From Methanobacteriota archaeon (GTDB taxonomy: Archaea > Thermoplasmatota > Poseidoniia > Poseidoniales > Thalassarchaeaceae), in contig PADI01000073.1 in the NCBI GenBank assembly GCA_002702985.1, forward strand, positions 5,841-53,106: a stretch of 47,266 nt of DNA. Reading direction: 5' to 3'. Positions within the stretch are counted from its first letter, which is position 1. Every line of letters begins with the position of its first letter. This document shows, one piece after another, positions 35,520-43,688 of the stretch. The position numbers and the translations under genes are program-made. Under the pieces are notes generated by a model that had not been told where the DNA came from, ran no database searches, and was given only the letters and a program-made list of their open reading frames with translations.

Positions 35520-36503
35520 TCAATGACCTCTTTTTCTAAACATCGAATCAAATATACCCATTGATACTCCAAACCATAGAGAAATACTCCATAAAATACG
35601 TAATCTAGAGTCCGGATGAATGACAATCATAATTGGGATAATCGAGAATATTATTGCAATATTTCGAGAAGATTGTGAAATAAATCCTAAAATAATTAAA
35701 CATAAAACAAGTAAAGGGAAAAATTTCGACGCCCTTACTGCATCGTCAGTAAAGTCGTGTTTAACAGAAGTACCATTTGGCAAAAGTCCTCCATAAAACC
35801 CATATTTTCTAATTATTCTAACATGAGCACGAGCATCTCTAATTCGTTTCTTTAAGAAAATAAATAGTTGATCTTCAGCAACATGATTAACAAGTGCTTC
35901 AGGAGAATAAATAATTGTGCCACCCTTCTGAATTAATTTTAGACTTACTTCCATGTCTTCCGCATGATACCAAGAAGGATTGAAACCACCTATGGAGATC
36001 AAAGCATCTCTTCTAAACATAGAACAGGGGCCATTTGCAAGAGTGGTTACCCTTGATCTACCGACATACTTTCTACGAATTTCCTTTGATCTGAGTCGAG
36101 AAACTCTAGTATTTCCTTCATCGAATACTGTTCTTCCAGTTACTGCCATTACATCCTCATTTTGATACCCCTCACATACTGATACCATTGATGAAATCCA
36201 ATTGGGTTCTGGACAACAGTCTATGTCTGTAATTGCAACCCACTGCCCCTTCGAACGTTCTAAACCAATCTGTCTACCTGATGATAGTCCTTTAGCATCA
36301 CTATCAATGATTGTGAGATTGATTTCTGAAGTCAGATTTTTTTCTTTAAAAATCTTCATTCTTTCAAACGTTGAATCTGTCGAACCATCATTTACAGCAA
36401 TTATTTCTAGCGGGCGATAATCTTGAGAAAATAAAGATTCGAGACACTGGTGTACCCAATTTTCAGCATTTCTAGCACAAACAGTAATACTTACCAAAGT
36501 CAA
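35520..36503 (-). CDS. Family 2 glycosyltransferase, membrane-associated
   Basis: GT-A fold with VSITVCARNAENWVHQCLESL at the start (nucleotide-binding beta-strand and helix), NDGSTDSTF near residue 39, the DxD-type motif ITDIDCCPEPNW near 91, the acceptor-region NGPCSMFRRDALISIGGF near 157 and HAEDMEVSLKL near 180. Two hydrophobic helices follow near 262-295. It differs from the glycosyltransferase near PCNA in sequence but shares the layout. Its start overlaps the stop of the upstream CoA gene by 4 bases. Sugar and acceptor are unknown. Confidence 0.85.
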   Translation of the reverse strand: MTLVSITVCARNAENWVHQCLESLFSQDYRPLEIIAVNDGSTDSTFERMKIFKEKNLTSEINLTIIDSDAKGLSSGRQIGLERSKGQWVAITDIDCCPEPNWISSMVSVCEGYQNEDVMAVTGRTVFDEGNTRVSRLRSKEIRRKYVGRSRVTTLANGPCSMFRRDALISIGGFNPSWYHAEDMEVSLKLIQKGGTIIYSPEALVNHVAEDQLFIFLKKRIRDARAHVRIIRKYGFYGGLLPNGTSVKHDFTDDAVRASKFFPLLVLCLIILGFISQSSRNIAIIFSIIPIMIVIHPDSRLRILWSISLWFGVSMGIFDSMFRKRGH

Positions 36504-37507
36504 GAGGAATCCCTCACAATAAATGAGTCAAGAAATCTACGTGCACGACGCTTAGCAGAAATATCGATTTCTCTAACTATGAGGCCTTCATTTGGTTGGC
36601 CATACAACAATATTGTACCTAATGGAGCCATTAAAATCAAGGGAATGGGGACCAAGTCTTCTTCACCATCAACAAAAATAGTAACATTTTCTGATTGAGA
36701 AATGGCTTTAGAACAAGCTTCGAAAATATTACTTGTCAACATTCCAGGAGGATTTTTCGCATTTATCAATAATTTCTCATCCATGTCTATATGTTCAAAT
36801 TTATCCCATTTCTTTCGATGAGTCATTCCATCTATTACAGAAATCCAAGCCTCTCTTTTCTCAATTTGTAAAGAATATACAGTAACATCACCTACTGCAA
36901 TTATTTTTAATTCATCAGAAATTGATTTTAGAGCCAAATTCATTGCTATACTGGGATCCTCGCTAGGCCCTGGAAATAATTTACCCATCGGTTGCTTCAA
37001 TTCTTCATCTAAAATTTTAGGCATCGAATAATCCAGAGTAGTTTCTGAATTTCTAAGCCAAAATTTTCCATTTTGATCAACTATCCCTGAACGAATTCTT
37101 GAAGAAGATAATATCTGACCACCTTCGTCTAAAGTGTGATCTATTTTCACTATACGTAATGGAGAAAGGCCGTCAGACTCTCTTATTTCGTTTATTTCTT
37201 CACAAGATGATAATGTTTCTTCAGTACAACCAATGACAGAACATTTTTCTAAAGAAACTGCAGGTCCATATTTATCTTGTAAAACGTGAAGACTGGCATT
37301 GATTGATTCTTCAATCAACATATCTTGAATTTGTTTCAATCTTGTATCTATATCTTGGATAAGAGGACCTTTGTTGGCAATCATAGAATCGGATGTTACG
37401 TGTATTTGCAAATGATCGCATTCAAGTGAGGTACCCAAAATGAGAGCACGATGACCATCATGTAATCTATCGAATGTCCCACCTAACAGCCCGATAGAAC
37501 CCTCCAT
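36500..37507 (-). CDS. Fused phosphopantetheine adenylyltransferase / GTP-dependent dephospho-CoA kinase (archaeal CoA synthase)
   Basis: Two CoA-biosynthesis steps appear to be in one chain. The N-terminal ~150 residues are a nucleotidyltransferase: GGTFDRLHDGH (residues 9-19, with the HxGH motif) and the SSSRIRSG motif, as in archaeal PPAT (CoaD-like). The C-terminal part matches the archaeal GTP-dependent dephospho-CoA kinase family (DUF359): VGDVTVYSL, SVIDGMTHR, NPPGMLTSNIF and FVDGEEDLVPIPL. The start is taken at ATG 37507; an in-frame GTG at 37528 would add seven residues. CoA is the donor used by the window's PPTase. It lies next to the candidate RNA region. Confidence 0.85.
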   Translation of the reverse strand: MEGSIGLLGGTFDRLHDGHRALILGTSLECDHLQIHVTSDSMIANKGPLIQDIDTRLKQIQDMLIEESINASLHVLQDKYGPAVSLEKCSVIGCTEETLSSCEEINEIRESDGLSPLRIVKIDHTLDEGGQILSSSRIRSGIVDQNGKFWLRNSETTLDYSMPKILDEELKQPMGKLFPGPSEDPSIAMNLALKSISDELKIIAVGDVTVYSLQIEKREAWISVIDGMTHRKKWDKFEHIDMDEKLLINAKNPPGMLTSNIFEACSKAISQSENVTIFVDGEEDLVPIPLILMAPLGTILLYGQPNEGLIVREIDISAKRRARRFLDSFIVRDSS

Positions 37508-37544
37508 GGTTTGCGATAAGGCTGACACGAATTAATCATGCGAT

Positions 37545-37830
37545 GAAGATGTGTGTCCCGGGGCGTAACTTCCCGTATCATTGCCGTAACTCATGGGCTT
37601 GACCCTGCCCCAGGACGTCTGTTGAACGGTGTGGTTGTCCCATGAATCATTCCATTTGGTCAACTGGGGACCCATATACCGTCCAGCCGCCGTTTGCATC
37701 GCGGATCATTCCAAATGGTCCCCGCGAACTTCGATCGACGGCATAATCCCCGAACGTGGTGCCGGGCGTCATCCTTCCTTCCGGCGAGGGAGGTCGTCAG
37801 CTCGGTGTTGCCGTCGGGGCAAAATATCCT
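37545..37830. ncRNA. Candidate unidentified structured RNA
   Basis: No credible protein gene covers 37508-37865. The region is GC-rich against AT-rich flanks and holds many long complementary pairs: GTCCCGGGGC/GCCCCAGGAC (37555-37564 and 37607-37616, one C-A mismatch); TCATGGG/CCCATGA (37591-37597 and 37639-37645, crossing the first, so a pseudoknot); CCATTTGG/CCAAATGG (37652-37659 and 37711-37718); GGGGACC/GGTCCCC (37666-37672 and 37717-37723); CGACGGCA/TGCCGTCG (37736-37743 and 37809-37816). A 9-base motif, TGGAATGAT, occurs twice on the minus strand. A CATATTT tract (minus strand, near 37835-37850) about 25 bases upstream suggests minus-strand transcription. RNase P RNA or SRP RNA are possible, but I cannot match either. 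Confidence 0.55.
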
Positions 37831-37865
37831 AAACAGTGTCAAATATGAACTCATCGAGTAAGGAT

Positions 37866-40394
37866 TCAGTAAAATTCGCCTAAACGTTCACCAATTGCTA
37901 AGGTAATTGATGTGTCTTCTGACTCTTCCCCTAATCTATTCATTGGAGGCCATTCATGTACAGGACGAGTGAGCCATCCAACATATCGATGTGTTTTTCC
38001 ATTTCTCGGTGATTTCCCATCACGAAGATCATCCAATGAATCAATAACGTCAATAATTGAATCGGAAGATTTGTTTTCTGATGGCTCCATAGATACAAAT
38101 CTTCTCAATCTATCTGCTAAAGAAAGTCTCATTTTCGGATGAACTCCAGCGAATCCGAATGGAAGTGGGGCTTTTTCACCTTCTGGACGTAAAACAATTG
38201 CAGGCCAAGGTAATGGATTTTGTAGGATAGCCCTTCTAGCATCCGAGTGTTCAGTCATCATCGTTAACATATCAGCTGATTGAGCTCTCCACCACCTCCA
38301 AGGAAGATATTTTACAAACAAAATTTGTTTCTCTATTTTTGGTAAAGTTCCTCTTTCATTCCATTCTGAAAGGAGAATCCAAAGATGTAGGTCATGATTC
38401 TCGGGTAAAGACCAAGCCAAGCGACGTAAGCGTTCAGAAATTTCTTCAATATTTCCTTGTCGAATATCAGGATGTTTTTGCAATAAATACAACACTCCTT
38501 CTAAAGAGTCGGCACATCTCAAAGGAGGATTTTCAATCCAACTATTTATTGCCCACCTAACTAGTTCTCTGGTTTCATCGGAACTCAACCAATGAGCTAC
38601 TGAGAGTAATCTCCCTGCCGCCCAACCTCTAATTTCAGGATTACTTGCATACATTGTTAATTTCTTTAACTCCGAACGTAAATCCTCTTCAGAAATAATA
38701 CGATTAGAAACACTCTGGTTGAATTCATCCATCCACGAAATTGGAACTTTATTCCAAAGATCGACAATTCTGTTCAAAGGTGTCTCATACGGATTAATTA
38801 GTTTAGACCACGTAGAGGGAATGATATCCCAAATTCTAATCCATCTATCAATTCTTGAATCATTTGATGATGAAATCCAAGAAATAAGTGGACTAGATGA
38901 TTCTACTCTATTTGAAAACGCCTCATCTCCTTCAGGGAAAACCGAACAGGCATATAGGAATAATTCATTTACATTAGATTCTTCTTTTGGTAAATCCATA
39001 AATTGAAATTTCTTTGAAATTATCCTTAATTCATCTGGAGTGGTAGGTATTTTCCAATCTTTAGGTAATTCAGTCTTTCTTTTTCTTGTATTTCCGATAT
39101 ATATCGGATGAGTACGGCCATTTGGCTCTGTAAACCTAAGAAAGGGTAAATCATGGATATCGTCAGTTTGAAGAATTGAAAATCCAATATCATTAGTCGA
39201 AGACCATGGGGCGATTAACAAACGTATTCTTTCAAATCGAAGTAAGCGTCTAGATAATGACTCACCTATTGGTTCAGGTAAATCAATCGAAACCCATTCA
39301 ATCGATTGATGATTCATTATACTCAATACCAGAGCTTTAATTGCCATTTGACCAAGTCCATCAGTAACTATCTTTTCAGGGAAAGGAGAATTAGAATGGA
39401 GAAATTGTCGATTCCCCCAGTCTTCTCTAAATCTTCTAATCGTAATATCTGGTAATCTAGAAGGGCGACCAATCCTATCATTATCAATCCAAGATAAAAG
39501 TAATTGAAGTCTAGAACGGCGAGTTACTTGACGAAGTCGAGGATGGATGATTTGAATCCATTCTTCCAATACAATCCTTGGAAGAGGGCCCGGCTGTGAT
39601 GATACAATTGATTGACGCCCAATTAATATTGATCCCTGTTCTGAATTCTGCATTAATTGTCCAGCAATTTCATTAGAATTAGAAGTACAAATTACTGGAC
39701 CTGAAGCAAAAACTCCTGTACCATCTCTTCCAATAGAACCGATTTGCCAGGATTCAGAGCGAAAATCATCTGACTGATCTATATTTTCTAAATCTGGAAT
39801 GGAATGAAACCAACGACCGACAGAAAGACGATCTGCTGAATCACTATCTACTAACCTAGAGCGTACTAGTCCGAATCCAGATCTATCCCAAGACTCGATA
39901 TTAGCTGGATTTGAATGTAAAGGCATCGCTATCCTCTCAAAGGAATCTGAATGATAGTATCTAGGATTTCTTTCTCTTGTTTCGGCTAGAACTCTTCGGC
40001 CATCAATTGTTGGAAGAAAAATCATAGGTGAACTTGGTTTCCTCGTAACCATCAGTAAAACATAGTTTCCTAAGATGTCTAAGATCTGAAACTGTTCATC
40101 AACAATATGATTAAAATGGCCTAAAGGAATTCTAGATAATTCATCCATTTCAAGCATTTTGAAGCCTTTTGGAGTAAGACTTAGCATCCCACCTCTTGTT
40201 CCAGAAATACTAGTCGAGTTTACCAGTCCATCTTCACGCATTCTTTTCAATTCAACAGACACATGTGGCACACGTAGACCAGATTTCAATGCTATTGATG
40301 AAACGGTACCGGAACCTTCCGATAGTGTAAGTAGCAAAATTCTTCGATGGCGTCCACGAACTTTTCTTGGAATTACAGGTAAAGAATTGGACAA
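37866..40394 (-). CDS. Large unknown protein with N-terminal winged-helix domain
   Basis: The first ~85 residues look like a winged helix of the MarR/ArsR type: a helix, then SSIALKSGLRVPHVSVELKR as helix-turn-helix and a Gly-containing wing (SGTRGGMLSLTPKG). The remaining ~750 residues are rich in Arg, Trp and Ser, with helical parts in the C-terminal third (GWAAGRLLSVAHWLSSDET, LEGVLYLLQKHPD) that could be HEAT-like repeats. No catalytic motif or membrane segment is seen. Function is unknown; a DNA-bound regulator or sensor is plausible. It is transcribed away from a 286-base AT-rich gap. Confidence 0.65.
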   Translation of the reverse strand: MSNSLPVIPRKVRGRHRRILLLTLSEGSGTVSSIALKSGLRVPHVSVELKRMREDGLVNSTSISGTRGGMLSLTPKGFKMLEMDELSRIPLGHFNHIVDEQFQILDILGNYVLLMVTRKPSSPMIFLPTIDGRRVLAETRERNPRYYHSDSFERIAMPLHSNPANIESWDRSGFGLVRSRLVDSDSADRLSVGRWFHSIPDLENIDQSDDFRSESWQIGSIGRDGTGVFASGPVICTSNSNEIAGQLMQNSEQGSILIGRQSIVSSQPGPLPRIVLEEWIQIIHPRLRQVTRRSRLQLLLSWIDNDRIGRPSRLPDITIRRFREDWGNRQFLHSNSPFPEKIVTDGLGQMAIKALVLSIMNHQSIEWVSIDLPEPIGESLSRRLLRFERIRLLIAPWSSTNDIGFSILQTDDIHDLPFLRFTEPNGRTHPIYIGNTRKRKTELPKDWKIPTTPDELRIISKKFQFMDLPKEESNVNELFLYACSVFPEGDEAFSNRVESSSPLISWISSSNDSRIDRWIRIWDIIPSTWSKLINPYETPLNRIVDLWNKVPISWMDEFNQSVSNRIISEEDLRSELKKLTMYASNPEIRGWAAGRLLSVAHWLSSDETRELVRWAINSWIENPPLRCADSLEGVLYLLQKHPDIRQGNIEEISERLRRLAWSLPENHDLHLWILLSEWNERGTLPKIEKQILFVKYLPWRWWRAQSADMLTMMTEHSDARRAILQNPLPWPAIVLRPEGEKAPLPFGFAGVHPKMRLSLADRLRRFVSMEPSENKSSDSIIDVIDSLDDLRDGKSPRNGKTHRYVGWLTRPVHEWPPMNRLGEESEDTSITLAIGERLGEFY

Positions 40395-40680
40395 TTTTCC
40401 CTCCTCCCTTGAAATTACTATAATATCATTAGTTATTTCAATATTGATATTGTTAAATTTAAATTATTATATTTGTTACATTTTGTTACATAGTTGATAG
40501 AATATCTGTTGAAAAATAACCAATTTAGAATTTAGTTCTCAAAAAAATGGTAATTTATTTGCTGATTGTGTAACGAAATTTGTCAAAGAACGGCGGTCAT
40601 TTGATAACCCCCCCGACTCTCCCCCCAACATCGGCCGCCGATGCGACAGCAAAGGAAAGTCAAGAGAATAGGAGATGAAA
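40395..40680. promoter_or_regulatory. Divergent intergenic region: AT-rich half, GC-rich half with hairpin
   Basis: The AT-rich part (to ~40560) carries a direct repeat of TTTGTTACA near 40470-40492 and related GTAACGAAA near 40569. The second half turns GC-rich, with seven C at 40608-40614, six C at 40621-40626, and the hairpin CATCGG/CCGATG (40629-40634 and 40638-40643). A GGAG ribosome site ends it. This looks like promoters for both flanking genes plus a structured leader. An origin is not excluded, but no origin boxes are seen. Confidence 0.4.
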
Positions 40681-40935
40681 ATGATGAGCGAAAATTTGCG
40701 ACATCTCATCAGATCTTACCTCCAGACACGCCCGCGAAATACTGCAGAAATTGTAGAACATGCCCGAGCAAATATGGATGGAACTAGTATCGAACAAATC
40801 GAAAAACTACTGAAATCAGATGCACAGGTTGTTCGAGTAGACTTAGTACGACGTAGTGGTGTGCTTTCTTCTGGATACAAAATTTGTGAGTGGGCAACAG
40901 TCGATTGGATGAAAAATAGGAGACGAGAAGAATGA
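40681..40935 (+). CDS. Small winged-helix-like protein, copy 1
   Basis: A ~84-aa protein with the layout helix-helix-helix then beta wing: IRSYLQTRPRNTAEIVEHAR, IEQIEKLLKSDAQVVRVDLV and the wing SGVLSSGYKICEWA. It is a paralogue of the next gene: RHLIRSYL/RERIKRFL, TAEIVEHA/TTEILEHV and LSSGYKICEWA/LSGRYDICVWR correspond. I chose ATG 40681, six bases after GGAG; ATG 40675 or 40684 are alternatives. It overlaps the next gene by four bases. Role likely DNA binding; target unknown. Confidence 0.75.
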   Translation: MMSENLRHLIRSYLQTRPRNTAEIVEHARANMDGTSIEQIEKLLKSDAQVVRVDLVRRSGVLSSGYKICEWATVDWMKNRRREE

Positions 40936-41186
40936 GAACCACCAGATTAAGAGAACGAATAAAGAGATTCCTGGCTGAAAAGGGAGAAGCGAATACTACT
41001 GAGATTCTAGAACATGTGAATACAACCACTAGGCATGGGACTACACCTCAACAATTAGGAAATGTATTATCCAAAGACAAGGATATCGAGAAGGTATCTA
41101 CCACCAAGAGAGGAGGTGCCCTCTCAGGCAGATATGATATATGTGTGTGGAGACTTCGCGATCAAGTTACTGGCGAATTTCACTAA
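40932..41186 (+). CDS. Small winged-helix-like protein, copy 2
   Basis: 84 aa, paralogous to copy 1 in the same order of elements. The start overlaps the previous stop as ATGA, so the two are translationally coupled and may form a heterodimer. The wing sequence RGGALSGRYDICVWR is the best-conserved part between the copies; the helix-turn-helix region differs more (NTTTRHGTTPQQLGNVLSKD), which suggests different DNA specificity. It converges on nadA one base after its stop. Confidence 0.75.
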   Translation: MRTTRLRERIKRFLAEKGEANTTEILEHVNTTTRHGTTPQQLGNVLSKDKDIEKVSTTKRGGALSGRYDICVWRLRDQVTGEFH

Positions 41187-41187
41187 G

Positions 41188-42330
41188 TTAAACTTCTAGC
41201 ATTCTGTTTAGAGCTTTTATTGCATCACTAGATGTTTGTTTATCGATACTAATGATATTCCTCTCATCTCCGTTAATTATCGACTCGAGTTGTTCAGCCA
41301 AAAATCTTGGATGAATCATGTACATCGTAGAACAAGGACAAACTGAATCATCTAAACAAAGAATTTCTTTATCAGGATATTTAGAATTCAATCGTTGAAC
41401 TAAATTAATTTCAGTACCTACTCCAATAATAGATCCTGAAGGTGCGTCTTCACAATAACGTCTAATAAAATCTGTAGATCCATCTGCATCAGCTGCTTGA
41501 ACAACCTTACGATCACACTCAGGATGAACTACAATCATAGCATGAGGGTATGATTTTCTCAAATTTTGTATTTGATTAACAGTAAATCGTTGATGGACAG
41601 AACAATAACCATGCCATAATACAAATCTGGCCGCAGAAATTTCACTAGTGTCAGGAATTTCCCTAGGATCCCAAACGACCATATCTTCTGATTTAAAACC
41701 CATTTTGAATGCGGTATTTCTCCCTAAATGTTGATCCGGAAAGAATAACACTTTACCTAATCCTCCTGCCCTTGACAGAGCCCATTCCAAAACTCCCTTT
41801 GCATTTGTAGATGTACAAACAATTCCTCCATGTTTTCCGACAAATGCCTTGAGTGCTGCAGAACTATTCATGTAAGTCACAGGAACAAGGAAATTATCAT
41901 CTTGGTTGGCAATTTCATCGGGGTTTTCTCTTGATAACGGATCTTGTAAATCAAGTTCTTCAAGTAAAATATGCCAACATTCCTCCACATCGGGCACATT
42001 TGCCATATCCGCCATTGAACAACCTGCTCTAGTTGTTGGCATAGAGACAATCTGTTGATCATTAGTAAGAATATCTGCACTTTCTGCCATAAAATGAACG
42101 CCGCAGAAAACTATGTGTTCTGCAGTACTATCTGCTGCCATTCTAGATAATCTGAACGAATCACCAGTTGCATCAGCATGTTCTACAATAGAATCGCGTT
42201 GATAATGATGACCTAAAATCATCACCCTGTCACCTAATTCTTGCTTCGCTTTTTCTATTCTCTCTCTATACTCATTATCGCTAACAGCTTCGTCGATCGA
42301 ACATGAGGCGAGAGGAAGTCCGAGGGACAT
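41188..42330 (-). CDS. nadA: Quinolinate synthase NadA
   Basis: [4Fe-4S] enzyme that condenses iminoaspartate with dihydroxyacetone phosphate to quinolinate in NAD synthesis. Motifs: GHHYQRDSIVEHAD near residue 40, FCGVHFMAESA (Cys76), VCTSTNAKG (Cys172), HPECD (269-273) and DSVCPCSTM (Cys331, Cys333), the region that holds the third cluster cysteine. At 380 aa it fits the family. I start it at ATG 42330: the longer frame to 42540 overlaps the divergent kinase gene and adds 70 residues without family resemblance. No nadB or nadC is in the window. Confidence 0.93.
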   Translation of the reverse strand: MSLGLPLASCSIDEAVSDNEYRERIEKAKQELGDRVMILGHHYQRDSIVEHADATGDSFRLSRMAADSTAEHIVFCGVHFMAESADILTNDQQIVSMPTTRAGCSMADMANVPDVEECWHILLEELDLQDPLSRENPDEIANQDDNFLVPVTYMNSSAALKAFVGKHGGIVCTSTNAKGVLEWALSRAGGLGKVLFFPDQHLGRNTAFKMGFKSEDMVVWDPREIPDTSEISAARFVLWHGYCSVHQRFTVNQIQNLRKSYPHAMIVVHPECDRKVVQAADADGSTDFIRRYCEDAPSGSIIGVGTEINLVQRLNSKYPDKEILCLDDSVCPCSTMYMIHPRFLAEQLESIINGDERNIISIDKQTSSDAIKALNRMLEV

Positions 42331-42386
42331 AAGCAAGCAGCCCTTACGCCCGGTGCATTTGAATCCATCTTCCTCTCCGTACAGAC

Positions 42387-43046
42387 ATGGATGGCACCTC
42401 TCCGTGGGTTGAGGAAGCCGTACTTCATGATGGTGCAGAAGCCAGAACAATTGGAGGGAGATGGTTTGGAACCGAGGCTGTAATGAAAATTCGACGGCCA
42501 AAGGGATATAGGCACCCAAGTCTGGATCAATCGTTAACAAAACGAAGATTATTTGCGGAAGCGAGAATCCTTATTCATCTTTCAAATTCTGAACTTCCTA
42601 TTCCAAATTTACTGGATTTTGATGAAAAAAATGCCACCATTGTAATGACTAGATTACCAGGAGTACCATTATTTGAGATTCTTAGAAATTCTAATGATGT
42701 TAAAAAAGTCTCTTCAATAATGTATTCATGTGGAAAATTAATCCGACAAATACATTCTTTTGGTGTTTCTCATGGAGATCTTACTACTCACAATTTGCTA
42801 TGTGATGGTTCAGATTTTATACAAATTATTGACTTTGGATTAGGTAGGTTATCCCCTGAAATTGAATCCCTAGGCCAAGATCTTCAAGTCTTGTCAGAAT
42901 GTTTGTCTGCAAGTCATCCTAAACATACTGATGCAATGAAATTCGTGCTAGAAGGATATAGAGATGGAGAGAAAAACGGGGAAACTATTGATGATGTTAT
43001 TTCAAGATATCAAGAGATCCAGGGGAGAGTTAGATATCATGGATGA
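42387..43046 (+). CDS. bud32: Bud32/PRPK, kinase-like subunit of the KEOPS tRNA-modification complex
   Basis: Small atypical kinase of the KEOPS complex, which adds threonylcarbamoyl to A37 of tRNAs. The Bud32 signature is present: GAEA (residues 16-19), the conserved Lys34 in the K-x-R-xxKGYRHPSLD segment, Glu58, the catalytic HGDLTTHN (Asp131, Asn136) and IIDFGLG (Asp149). At 219 aa it is typical. Its end overlaps the following XTP/dITP pyrophosphatase gene by 8 bases. Kae1 is not in the window. Confidence 0.92.
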   Translation: MDGTSPWVEEAVLHDGAEARTIGGRWFGTEAVMKIRRPKGYRHPSLDQSLTKRRLFAEARILIHLSNSELPIPNLLDFDEKNATIVMTRLPGVPLFEILRNSNDVKKVSSIMYSCGKLIRQIHSFGVSHGDLTTHNLLCDGSDFIQIIDFGLGRLSPEIESLGQDLQVLSECLSASHPKHTDAMKFVLEGYRDGEKNGETIDDVISRYQEIQGRVRYHG

Positions 43047-43671
43047 AAAGAGAACTATTCTTTTTGTCACTTCTAACTCTGGCAAGTTAGATGAAGCTAG
43101 ATTAGCATTAAATCCATTTGGTTTGAATATCGAATCATTTCGTTTTAATGAAGAATTTACAAAAATTGAAGAAATACAATCTTCTGAACTTCGACATGTT
43201 GCTAAGGATAAATTAAGAAAGGCAGTTACAATTGTAAATAATTCATCGAATAAATTAGGAGTAATGGTAGAAGATGCTGGATTTTTTATCGATGAATTAG
43301 ATGGTTTTCCGGGAGTATATTCCTCGTATGTTCATGAGACATTAGGGATTCAAGGAATAATAAAAATCCTGACGGGTATTGAAAATCGTGATGCTTGTTT
43401 CAAATGTGTGATAGGAATTCATCTTGATGATGAAGAATTATTCTTTGAAGGTGAATGTAAAGGACAAGTTTCAGGAAAAGCCGTAGGAACAAACGGCTTT
43501 GGATATGATCCTATTTTCATTCCAGATGAAGGAAATGGACGGACGTTTGCTGAGATGAATAGTAAAGAAAAACAAAAATTTTCACATCGTGGAAAAGCCA
43601 TGGAAGCGCTCAGAGCATATTTACAACAGAGAAATCAATCGCCAACCTCAAACCAATGCAGTGAGTCGTAA
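43039..43671 (+). CDS. rdgB: XTP/dITP pyrophosphatase (RdgB/HAM1)
   Basis: Removes non-canonical purine nucleotides (XTP, dITP) from the pool. HAM1-family motifs: VTSNSGKLDEAR at the start, MVEDAGFFIDELDGFPGVYSS near residue 75, GFGYDPIFIPD near 155, and FAEMNSKEKQKFSHRGKA near 174 (in order, quoted in part). At 210 aa it is normal. I chose ATG 43039, 25 codons into a longer frame, because it is right before the family's first strand. Pairing with bud32 is common in archaea. Confidence 0.92.
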   Translation: MDEKRTILFVTSNSGKLDEARLALNPFGLNIESFRFNEEFTKIEEIQSSELRHVAKDKLRKAVTIVNNSSNKLGVMVEDAGFFIDELDGFPGVYSSYVHETLGIQGIIKILTGIENRDACFKCVIGIHLDDEELFFEGECKGQVSGKAVGTNGFGYDPIFIPDEGNGRTFAEMNSKEKQKFSHRGKAMEALRAYLQQRNQSPTSNQCSES

Positions 43672-43688
43672 GTAAAGGAGGAGACACA

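Noticed and set aside
37770-37790. SRP helix 8-like CCGGAAGGAAG on the minus strand
   Set aside because: The GGAA loop matches, but the symmetrical-loop bases and GCAG that follow in SRP RNA are missing, so it is not called as SRP RNA.
37629-37854. Reading frames on both strands (37629-37832 plus, 37660-37854 minus)
   Set aside because: Short Cys/Arg-rich translations with no family resemblance, inside a region of strong complementary pairing. They fit an RNA gene better than proteins.
42331-42540. Longer NadA start
   Set aside because: Adds 70 residues without family resemblance and overlaps the divergent bud32 gene.
42964-43038. Upstream extension of the RdgB frame
   Set aside because: The 25 extra codons lie inside bud32; the family start is ATG 43039.
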